Below, piece by piece: positions 1 through 5,689 of a DNA stretch of 9,102 bases. The DNA comes from Chlamydiia bacterium (GTDB taxonomy: Bacteria; Chlamydiota; Chlamydiia; Chlamydiales; Simkaniaceae), in assembly GCA_020440405.1 (NCBI GenBank), contig JAGROF010000042.1, forward strand, positions 1 to 9,102. Reading direction: 5' to 3'. The notes beneath the pieces are model-generated. The model searched no databases. It was not told where the DNA came from and was given only the letters and a program-made list of their open reading frames with translations. The translations under genes were made by a program, and so were the position numbers. The stretch's first letter is position 1, and every line of letters begins with the position of its first letter.

Positions 1-462
1 ATCGAGATCTTTTTTGAATACCTGGCAGGATTTGTCTTTGGGCTGCTTATTTTCCAAGCTTTGTTTATGAAAAAGATGATGGGAGGCACTTACGTTAAGG
101 CTCTCAAAAATAGTTTCTATCCAGAATGGGTTTCGATGAACTACATTATGGCAGGGATGATTCCTGTTATGGCAATTTGGGGAGCGCATAATCCTTTAGC
201 TAAAAGCCCAGGAAGTATTCAGTTTTGGGGGATGATGTCTTTTGCGACGATTATCGGAGGTTTTGTCGCCTATCCCATTAACCGATGGCTTGTCTCCAAA
301 GGATTAAAACATGGTATGATGACAGTGCGCAAGGGGAAGGGGATGCATATGCATCATGCAGAGATGACAGCAACAAAACCCCAAATGAAAAAAGTGTTGA
401 TCGGCTCGCTTGTCACTCTAGCGATTGGGATCGTAATCGGAATTATTGGGGCGTATTCTTAG
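1..462 (+). CDS. DUF4396-type integral membrane protein, C-terminal part (5' end outside window)
   Basis: The frame is open from the first base, so the start lies upstream; 153 residues are visible. Four hydrophobic stretches can be seen, at about residues 5-22, 46-61, 76-97 and 132-151. The pattern EYLAGFVFGLLIFQALFMK, then a PEW-x-SMN-x-x-MAGMIPVM stretch, then AYPINRWLV followed by GLKHGM, is what I recall for DUF4396 membrane proteins, a family of unknown function often seen near copper or multicopper-oxidase genes. Between the last two helices is a short polar loop rich in His and Met (GMHMHHAEM, residues 114-122), which could bind a metal such as copper; that is inference. The TAG stop at 460-462 overlaps the stop of the convergent dnaB. 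The family assignment is from memory of the sequence pattern. A membrane protein is certain, the exact family fairly likely. Confidence 0.75.
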   Translation: MEIFFEYLAGFVFGLLIFQALFMKKMMGGTYVKALKNSFYPEWVSMNYIMAGMIPVMAIWGAHNPLAKSPGSIQFWGMMSFATIIGGFVAYPINRWLVSKGLKHGMMTVRKGKGMHMHHAEMTATKPQMKKVLIGSLVTLAIGIVIGIIGAYS

Positions 463-1898
463 GGTGAAAAAGCTTCAAAAGCTTCGGAGTTGTCTTCCCC
501 ACTCCCTTCGTCAGAAGGGGTGTAGTTGGCAAACTGCGCAAATTCTTTTCGATAAGCGACCTCGATATTTCCCACCTTTCCATGGCGGTTTTTCCCGACG
601 ATGACTTCGGCAAGTCCTGGCTTATCGTAAGGGTCATAATACTCACGACGGAGAAGGAACATGACGATATCGGCATCTTGTTCAATGGCTCCTGATTCCC
701 TCAAATCACTCATCATGGGACGGTGACCTGTCCGTTCTTCCACCTTTCGAGACAGCTGAGATCCGCAGAGAATGGGAATGTTGAGCTCGCGCGCCAGGTT
801 TTTCATCATCCGTGAGATTTCAGAAATCTCTCCTTGGCGGTTGTCTCCTCCATAAAATTGGCTCGATCCGGAAAGAAGTTGGAGGTAATCAATGACAAGG
901 AATTGAATGTCGTGGGCTTCTTTCATCCGTCTGGCACGGGCCCGAAGGTCGGTAATCTTAAGACCAGGTTGATCGTCGATAATGAAGGGGGTTTTTTGCA
1001 TTTTATTGATGACCCCAACAACGCGTTGGTACTCCGATCCATTGAGAGATCCGGTTTGAATTTTTGCAGATTCAACCTCTGATTGAGAGCAGATCATCCG
1101 GTGCAGGAGTTGCTCTGCACTCATCTCGAGAGAAAACACCCCAACGGGCATTTGGTGTTTGAAAGCGACATGTTCTGCAACATTGAGGGCAAATGCCGTT
1201 TTTCCCATTCCAGGACGTCCTGCCAAAATGATCAAATTGGAGTTTGCTAATCCATTGATCATTCTGTCGAGGTCTGTAAATCCAGTCGGGATTCCTGTAA
1301 AGGCTAAGGCATCCGGTCCTTTTTCAAGGTAAGTTTCTTGCCGTTCTTCTAGCTCTTTTAGGTAGGGGAGGCCTGATTCAGATCGAACGCCTGAGATGAT
1401 GTCCTTGATATGCTTCCCAGCCGAAGGGTTTGTGGCTTGAGAGATTTGGAAAAAGGTTGCTTGCGCTTCATCTAAAGCGCCATGGACATCCCCAGGCTCT
1501 TCCAAAGCTTGCTTCTCAATTTCTTGTGCGGCATAAATCATCCGCCTAAGAATCGATTTGTTTTTAATCAGCTCTACATACTCTTCAATGTAGGCGGATG
1601 TTCCAGCATATTGTGCAAGGGTTGTTAAATAGCCAACGCCTCCAATCTCTTCTAACTTTTCTACCCGTTTGAGCTCTTCTGCTACGAGGTGAATGTCTGC
1701 AGGTTTATCACTCTTAAAAAGCCCTTTAAGCACATCAAAAATAACTTGATGCTCTTTATAGTAAAAGTCGCTGGCATGGAGGGCATCGGCTGCAACGTTC
1801 AAGCTGTTGACTTTGGTGAGCATGCACCCGAGCACCATCATCTCAGATTCTTTAGAATTGGGGGCGACTTTGATCTTAGACTTTTCTTTTTCCTTCAT
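459..1898 (-). CDS. dnaB: Replicative DNA helicase DnaB
   Basis: This 479-residue protein is the hexameric 5'-3' helicase that unwinds DNA ahead of the replisome and recruits primase. The N-terminal domain (about 12-155) begins with the typical P-N-S-x-E-x-E-x-x-VLG pattern. The RecA-like ATPase domain (about 200-455) has Walker A GRPGMGKT (227-234), the SLEM motif (256-259), Walker B LVIDYLQL (334-341, Asp337), the GSQLSR segment (379-384) and the KNRHG arginine-finger motif (436-440). Length and motifs match an intact enzyme. ATG 1898 is chosen because it is the only ATG just before the conserved N-terminus. The frame stays open upstream to 2057, but that extension runs through a terminator and a tRNA. 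The Shine-Dalgarno match is poor (AGAAGA abutting the ATG). The acidic tail ends in a duplicated EAF tripeptide. The stop overlaps that of the convergent membrane-protein gene. Confidence 0.97.
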   Translation of the reverse strand: MKEKEKSKIKVAPNSKESEMMVLGCMLTKVNSLNVAADALHASDFYYKEHQVIFDVLKGLFKSDKPADIHLVAEELKRVEKLEEIGGVGYLTTLAQYAGTSAYIEEYVELIKNKSILRRMIYAAQEIEKQALEEPGDVHGALDEAQATFFQISQATNPSAGKHIKDIISGVRSESGLPYLKELEERQETYLEKGPDALAFTGIPTGFTDLDRMINGLANSNLIILAGRPGMGKTAFALNVAEHVAFKHQMPVGVFSLEMSAEQLLHRMICSQSEVESAKIQTGSLNGSEYQRVVGVINKMQKTPFIIDDQPGLKITDLRARARRMKEAHDIQFLVIDYLQLLSGSSQFYGGDNRQGEISEISRMMKNLARELNIPILCGSQLSRKVEERTGHRPMMSDLRESGAIEQDADIVMFLLRREYYDPYDKPGLAEVIVGKNRHGKVGNIEVAYRKEFAQFANYTPSDEGSGEDNSEAFEAFSP

Positions 1899-1904
1899 TC
1901 TTCT

Positions 1905-1933
1905 AATGTATCTGTTTGGAAAAAAAATCCCAA
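1905..1933 (-). promoter_or_regulatory. Weak candidate promoter for dnaB
   Basis: Reading the minus strand, TTGGGA (1933-1928) is followed after 17 bases, including a run of eight T, by TACATT (1910-1905). Each hexamer matches the sigma-70-type consensus at four of six positions. If used, transcription would begin at about the first base of the dnaB start codon, giving a leaderless message, which would fit the absence of a spaced Shine-Dalgarno sequence. The match is weak. Read-through from the tRNA unit is the alternative. Confidence 0.25.
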
Positions 1934-1934
1934 C

Positions 1935-1963
1935 AAAAAAGGGCTTCTTAACATAAGAAGCCC
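1935..1963 (-). terminator. Intrinsic terminator downstream of tRNA-Ser
   Basis: On the minus strand, GGGCTTCTTA and TAAGAAGCCC form a perfect ten-base-pair stem with a three-base loop (TGT), followed at once by six T (1940-1935). It sits five bases beyond the discriminator base of the tRNA and 36 bases before the dnaB start. It most likely ends the tRNA transcript and any transcript reading down from the pepF cluster, separating both from dnaB. The plus strand has no T-run after the stem. Confidence 0.9.
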
Positions 1964-1968
1964 AAATG

Positions 1969-2055
1969 CGGAAAGGGAGGGATTCGAACCCTCGGTACCC
2001 TTGCAGATACGCGTCCTTAGCAGGGACGTGCCTTCGGCCACTCAGCCACCTTTCC
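1969..2055 (-). tRNA. tRNA-Ser, anticodon GCU
   Basis: The minus strand folds as a class II tRNA of 87 bases. The acceptor stem is GGAAAGG (2055-2049) paired with CCTTTCC (1976-1970), with discriminator G at 1969. The D arm contains GCTGAGTGGCCGAAGGC. The anticodon stem CGTCC/GGACG encloses loop CTGCTAA with anticodon GCT (2021-2019), reading AGC and AGU serine codons. A long variable arm follows. The T arm is GAGGG-TTCGAAT-CCCTC (1993-1977). The long variable arm and the G discriminator fit serine. The bases after the discriminator are CAT, so CCA is not encoded and must be added enzymatically. Confidence 0.97.
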
Positions 2056-2072
2056 AAGGTGCAGAATAAAAA

Positions 2073-2101
2073 AGAATAACGTATGGGGAGATATTATTCA
2101 A
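2073..2101 (-). promoter_or_regulatory. Candidate promoter of tRNA-Ser
   Basis: On the minus strand, TTGAAT (2101-2096) and TATTCT (2078-2073) are separated by 17 bases. The predicted transcript start, near 2066, lies about 11 bases before the mature tRNA end. The -35 element overlaps the stop codon of the preceding protein gene. A second TATTCT lies at 2068-2063 but lacks a good -35 partner. This rests on consensus match and position only. Confidence 0.4.
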
Positions 2102-3020
2102 TGAGGTTTGCGTGCGAGATCTGCTTTCCATTGAGGGCGTTCCAGTGAGAGGTATGGAGAGAGCCATCAGGATTTTGTACAGTGATGCTGTAGATAGGGA
2201 GAAAAACATCACGGGTAGTGCGGATCGCAAAGTCTGACCCAAAGGCCGCTTCTGCCGCCTTTTTGATTTGAGATGGGGTATAGCGACGATTGAGCCTTTC
2301 ACTATGTTTACAACTCTTTGTCACAAGAGGGTCTGCAATAAAGGTTGAGGGGCGGACATTGACAAGAGGGTCATGAAGGTGGATGCGGTAGTGATTACCG
2401 TGTTGCACCACAAGCTTTTTCTTCCGCGCTCGATCAAGCCAGGCTTCTAGAAGGTGAGGCTCCATGCTTAGGGTGCTCATCAGGCTTTGTCGGTCTGCTT
2501 GGCCACCACTTTCTGCAATGGTAGTAAGGATTTTATACTCATACCGGTCTGCTCCAGCATTGATGCAATCTGCAAATCCATGGGTTTTATCCCAATTCCG
2601 AGTATCGAGCACCATCTCTCCATCAATGAGATCCCATAGGATAATCCCTTCCTCAGTCTGAAAATCTTTATTTGTAAACTTCACTTCCATCAGAAGATAG
2701 GGATGGAAGCGGAGGGTCGGGTCACTGTAGCGGTGTTCGGTGTCCTTTAAAAGGTTGAGACGCTCTTTCTCCATAATCTGCCGAGCTGTAAAGCGTGCTT
2801 CTAACGTATGAAACGTCCCGGTATTGATCATTTCAAGGGCTTTATGTTTGAGCTCTGGTTGGGTATTATTGAGATAATACGCGCCATAGCCAAGGGCCCC
2901 AAGGACAATGAGTGTAGATAAAAACCGCATAAAACTTCTTTTTGGAGAGCGTTCGTGACTATTGGTATAGCCCTTGGAGGGTTTTTTGTCCAAATTAAGA
3001 TTGTTTGAAGGCTGGTGCAT
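2094..3020 (-). CDS. Uncharacterised single-pass membrane protein with a winged-helix-like segment
   Basis: I do not recognise this 308-residue protein. The N-terminus (1-30) is strongly basic and polar. It is followed by one transmembrane helix (about 31-50, rich in L, V, G and A). By the positive-inside rule the remaining ~255 residues should face outside the cytoplasm. Residues 160-213 look like a small winged-helix fold: two helices, a third amphipathic helix LLEAWLDRARKK, then a K/V-rich hairpin. Residues 245-305 end in an NPDG-turn and a WNALNGKQI strand, faintly PepSY-like. Two cysteines (152 and 237) could form a disulfide if exported. ATG 3020 is preferred, with an AGAGAG 10 bases upstream. 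A TTG at 3071, five bases after the Nudix stop, would add 17 residues and cannot be excluded. It is the last protein gene of the pepF-Nudix cluster. Coding is well supported; function is unknown. Confidence 0.8.
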   Translation of the reverse strand: MHQPSNNLNLDKKPSKGYTNSHERSPKRSFMRFLSTLIVLGALGYGAYYLNNTQPELKHKALEMINTGTFHTLEARFTARQIMEKERLNLLKDTEHRYSDPTLRFHPYLLMEVKFTNKDFQTEEGIILWDLIDGEMVLDTRNWDKTHGFADCINAGADRYEYKILTTIAESGGQADRQSLMSTLSMEPHLLEAWLDRARKKKLVVQHGNHYRIHLHDPLVNVRPSTFIADPLVTKSCKHSERLNRRYTPSQIKKAAEAAFGSDFAIRTTRDVFLPIYSITVQNPDGSLHTSHWNALNGKQISHANLIE

Positions 3021-3075
3021 ATTGGGGCCACTCTCTTTTGGAGACTGTCTCTTAACCCCTATATAGATCAACGCC

Positions 3076-3882
3076 TTAATCTTGCCAATGGCGGAGTTTC
3101 ATTTGGAAGAGTGCATAAGTCAGAAAGGGATCCCGAACAGCTGCACGAATCGTCCGTTCCTCTAAAGAGACATCCCAAAAGCCTTTCAATAGAGCTTGAT
3201 CGATCTCCTTAAGTGTCAAGGTCACAACATGGCTAATGGCCTCGGAATAATCGGGTTGGATCTCATCCACTTGAACCGCTTTACAAGCAAGAATAGGGAC
3301 CAGAGAAGTGAAGATCCCACTATCGACTGCAATGGTTCCAAGGAGAAGGGAGTCATCGGCGCGGAACCCTGTTTCTTCGAGCAGTTCTCGGGTCGCAGCT
3401 GTGCGAATCGTTTCTCCAGCGCGAATCATCCCTCTTGGGAGTTCAAGCTCCCAGCTCCGCGTGGCGTGGCGATAGTGAAGCACAAGGACAATTCTGTAGT
3501 CTGCAAGATAGGGGAGGACCGCAACACCAGGATTGGATTCTAGACCGCTTTTCCATAGGATGCGGTCATAGGTTCCTTTTTCCCCTGAAGGGAAAATCAC
3601 AGCATCACGTACCCAAAATAAATATTGGTCCTCAGCGATGATCCCTGTGCGGCTCCATTCTTTGGCGTAGTCGATGTCTACTCCTTTATCGAGAAGGCGT
3701 CTCATCGCAATCCTTTCGACTTCTTCAATCGAGTGAGGTTGAGTGAGGATTTCGATCTCTCCTTTTTCATAAGACCCCAGGAGGCCATGTGTTTTGGGAT
3801 GCGCAAGCAAAAAGTCAAAGTAGTCTTGCGCTGGCTCTCCAAATAGAGAGCATCCTAAAAGAAGGAGACAAATTATCCGCAT
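3076..3882 (-). CDS. Nudix hydrolase, ADP-ribose pyrophosphatase-like, with N-terminal export or lipoprotein signal
   Basis: The 268-residue protein carries a perfect Nudix box, G-x5-E-x7-REU-x-EE-x-GU, from Gly151 to Phe173, with REL at 165-167 and the metal-binding Glu169 and Glu170. Nudix enzymes cleave nucleoside diphosphates linked to another group. The ELPRG just before the box resembles ADP-ribose and nucleotide-sugar pyrophosphatases, so that substrate class is likely but not proven. A ~100-residue N-terminal extension precedes the catalytic fold. The first residues, MRIICLLLLGCSLFG, look like a very short signal peptide with a lipobox-like LLGC (Cys11), unusual for this enzyme class. 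The start is well supported: GAGG (3893-3890) lies 7 bases upstream of the ATG. The gene overlaps the 3' end of pepF by 10 bases, so the two are probably translationally coupled. Nudix assignment is near certain; localisation is uncertain. Confidence 0.93.
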   Translation of the reverse strand: MRIICLLLLGCSLFGEPAQDYFDFLLAHPKTHGLLGSYEKGEIEILTQPHSIEEVERIAMRRLLDKGVDIDYAKEWSRTGIIAEDQYLFWVRDAVIFPSGEKGTYDRILWKSGLESNPGVAVLPYLADYRIVLVLHYRHATRSWELELPRGMIRAGETIRTAATRELLEETGFRADDSLLLGTIAVDSGIFTSLVPILACKAVQVDEIQPDYSEAISHVVTLTLKEIDQALLKGFWDVSLEERTIRAAVRDPFLTYALFQMKLRHWQD

Positions 3883-5624
3883 AATGAAACCTCACTCGAT
3901 AGTTTGATGAATTCTTCCATATCCTGATGAATCAAATCGATTCCCTGCTGCCAGAATTGAGTCGTTGTTAAATCGGTATCGAGGTGGGTTTTGGCTAAAA
4001 CTTCAGGGGTCATCCTTCCCGTGTCTTCGAGGAGGGCAATATATGAGGATTCAAAATTCGAGTGAGTTTTCGCATGATGATAAATGCCTAAGCTAAAAAG
4101 ATACCCAAAGGTGTAGGGGAAGTTATAAAAGGGCATGTCAGTGCAGTAGTAGTGAATCTTTGCCGCCCAAAAGAGGGGGTGGTATCTGTCAAGTTTTCCT
4201 CCATAAGCCTCTTGTTGTGCACCTTCCATCAACTTTGAAAGGCCCTCGTGAGACACAATGCCTGCTCGACGTTTTTCATAGAAGCGCGTTTCAAAAAGAA
4301 AGCGTGCATGAATGTTTAGAAGGAAGCTAATGGCTCGGGATAGGTGGTCATCAAGAAGAAGGAGGCGTTGTTTCGGGTCTTTTTCTTTCTGGATCATGGC
4401 TTGTGTCACAATCATTTCTGCCATTGTGGAGGCGGTTTCAGCAAGCCCCATGGTGGGATGTTGGACCATTTCGTCTAAAGGGAAAACCACTTCATTGTGG
4501 AACGCATGGCCTAACTCGTGTGCAAGGGTATAGAGATTGGTAATCGTATTCGAAAAGGTCATAAAGATGCGGCTTTCGCATGAATTGGGGAGGGCCACAC
4601 AAAATCCTCCCGGACGTTTTCCTTGTCGGTCTTCTGCTTCGATCCACCCTTTTTCCAAGGCTTGCTGTGCAAAATGGGCCATTTTAGGGCTGAATGTTTG
4701 AAATTGTGAGACGATGATATCTGCAGCCTCTTCATAGGAAATTTCTTTAGCTGTGTTAGAAATAGGCGCTTCTAGATCGGCCCATGAAAGGCGCTTTAAC
4801 CCAAGTAATCTTGCTTTACACTCTAGGAAGCGGGTGAGACGTTCACGGTTATTTTCTACCGCCCCCCACATCGCTAGGAGAGAGTCTTTCGACAGGCGGT
4901 TTTCATCAAGAGGCTCTTTTAAGAAATCCTCCCATTTACGCTTTTTATACACTTGAAGGCGGAAACCTCCAAGATGATTGAGAATTTGAGCAATAGACTG
5001 TTGTTTTTCCCGAAATCCTGATTCGATTTGGTTAAAGGCTTCAGTGCGCACAGTGCGATCGGGGTCGGAAAGTTTGTTCTCGATCTGGCCAAAATAAAGG
5101 GATTGATCTTGGAAGGGAAAGGTCATTTCTCCAATGACCGCATCCCACATTTCTGACCACCCATGATAGCCATCCATTGAGAGGTGATTAATAAAAGCCT
5201 CTTCCTCGATCGGAAGCTTTTCTTGGGTCCGTTTCCGTCGTTCTTCTAAAGAAAAGGCAATCGAAGGATGTTCTTTTAAGAGCGAATTAAAAGCTTCATC
5301 AGACAGTTTAACGAGAAGATTGTTAAACAAGAGGGAGGCGTTTGAAAGGTCGGTTTGAAACGTTCGCATTTGCCCAGCAAGGACACTGGCATGGGTATCT
5401 TGAACGTCTTGCGCAAGCAAACAGTAGGTGAATGTTTGCATTTCACGGGTGGTTTTTCCCATATCTTGAAGCAATGAAATGCATTCTGCAATCTTTTCTT
5501 CCTGAATCCAAGTCTTTAATTGCGTGAGATTTTTTTGAAGAGAATGAAGCGTATTTTGAAAGGTTGCAGATTGGCTGCCTCCTTCAAAAATCGACTCAAG
5601 ATCCCACACCATTGGATATTTCAT
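3873..5624 (-). CDS. pepF: Oligoendopeptidase F, M3 metallopeptidase
   Basis: This 583-residue zinc peptidase, normally cytoplasmic, degrades short peptides. The zinc motif HELGH lies at residues 369-373. The downstream GLAETAST segment supplies the probable third ligand, Glu396. Near the C-terminus, a segment rich in aromatic residues, FYNFPYTFGYLFSLG (about 499-513), matches the substrate-binding Tyr/His region of the M3B oligoendopeptidase F family. Length is close to the usual ~600 residues and nothing appears broken. ATG 5624 is preferred because GGGAG lies five bases upstream. An in-frame ATG at 5636 would add four residues but has no ribosome binding site. It is the first gene of a minus-strand cluster followed, with a 10-base overlap, by the Nudix gene. 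It is divergent from mutL, with 65 bases between the start codons. Confidence 0.95.
   Translation of the reverse strand: MKYPMVWDLESIFEGGSQSATFQNTLHSLQKNLTQLKTWIQEEKIAECISLLQDMGKTTREMQTFTYCLLAQDVQDTHASVLAGQMRTFQTDLSNASLLFNNLLVKLSDEAFNSLLKEHPSIAFSLEERRKRTQEKLPIEEEAFINHLSMDGYHGWSEMWDAVIGEMTFPFQDQSLYFGQIENKLSDPDRTVRTEAFNQIESGFREKQQSIAQILNHLGGFRLQVYKKRKWEDFLKEPLDENRLSKDSLLAMWGAVENNRERLTRFLECKARLLGLKRLSWADLEAPISNTAKEISYEEAADIIVSQFQTFSPKMAHFAQQALEKGWIEAEDRQGKRPGGFCVALPNSCESRIFMTFSNTITNLYTLAHELGHAFHNEVVFPLDEMVQHPTMGLAETASTMAEMIVTQAMIQKEKDPKQRLLLLDDHLSRAISFLLNIHARFLFETRFYEKRRAGIVSHEGLSKLMEGAQQEAYGGKLDRYHPLFWAAKIHYYCTDMPFYNFPYTFGYLFSLGIYHHAKTHSNFESSYIALLEDTGRMTPEVLAKTHLDTDLTTTQFWQQGIDLIHQDMEEFIKLSSEVSLCG
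3890..3895 (-). promoter_or_regulatory. Ribosome binding site fixing the Nudix start
   Basis: GTGAGG on the minus strand lies inside the last codons of pepF, 7 bases before ATG 3882. It supports the start that includes the hydrophobic signal-like N-terminus, so that segment is unlikely to be an annotation artefact. Confidence 0.75.
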
Positions 5625-5626
5625 GG

Positions 5627-5656
5627 TTGCTCCCATTTATTTCGGAAGACTATAAT
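5627..5656 (+). promoter_or_regulatory. Candidate promoter of the mutL-pepP operon
   Basis: A perfect TATAAT lies at 5651-5656. It is preceded after 18 bases by TTGCTC (5627-5632), which matches the -35 consensus only in TTG. The predicted transcript start near 5663 leaves a leader of about 27 bases before mutL. The -35 overlaps the pepF ribosome binding site on the other strand. Confidence 0.55.
5630..5634 (-). promoter_or_regulatory. Ribosome binding site deciding the pepF start
   Basis: GGGAG on the minus strand is five bases from ATG 5624. It lies inside the reading frame if the upstream ATG 5636 were used, and so argues for the shorter protein. Confidence 0.7.
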
Positions 5657-5680
5657 AGATCATTGAGGGAGATGCTGCAA
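5652..5680 (-). promoter_or_regulatory. Candidate pepF promoter
   Basis: Reading the minus strand, TTGCAG (5680-5675) and TATTAT (5657-5652) are separated by 17 bases. The -10 differs from TATAAT at one position; the -35 keeps only TTG. Predicted start is near 5645, giving a leader of about 20 bases. The -35 overlaps the mutL ribosome binding site, and the -10 shares five bases with the mutL -10 on the other strand. Confidence 0.45.
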
Positions 5681-5684
5681 GGAG
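5679..5684 (+). promoter_or_regulatory. Ribosome binding site deciding the mutL start
   Basis: A full AAGGAG lies five bases before ATG 5690. It selects this start over upstream in-frame codons that would extend the protein back into the antisense of pepF. Confidence 0.9.
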
Positions 5685-5689
5685 ATTTG

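Noticed and set aside
467..486. AAGCTT-based small hairpin near the dnaB 3' end as a terminator.
   Set aside because: The stem is only six A/T-rich base pairs, lies inside the coding region, and arises from the tandem repeat; it is too weak to call.
834..1082. Plus-strand open frame inside dnaB.
   Set aside because: It is antisense to highly conserved helicase motifs, has no ribosome binding site and resembles no protein family; it is a shadow frame.
1899..2057. In-frame upstream extension of dnaB adding 53 residues.
   Set aside because: It runs through a perfect terminator hairpin and a complete tRNA-Ser gene, and family alignment from memory places the DnaB N-terminus at the later ATG.
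3021..3071. TTG start at 3071 for the uncharacterised membrane protein.
   Set aside because: It is kept only as an alternative. The ribosome binding site is weak in both cases, and ATG 3020 is the commoner start codon.
5564..5689. Upstream extension of mutL by 42 codons.
   Set aside because: It would overlap the start of pepF on the other strand, and the AAGGAG before ATG 5690 together with the conserved MutL N-terminus fix the shorter start.
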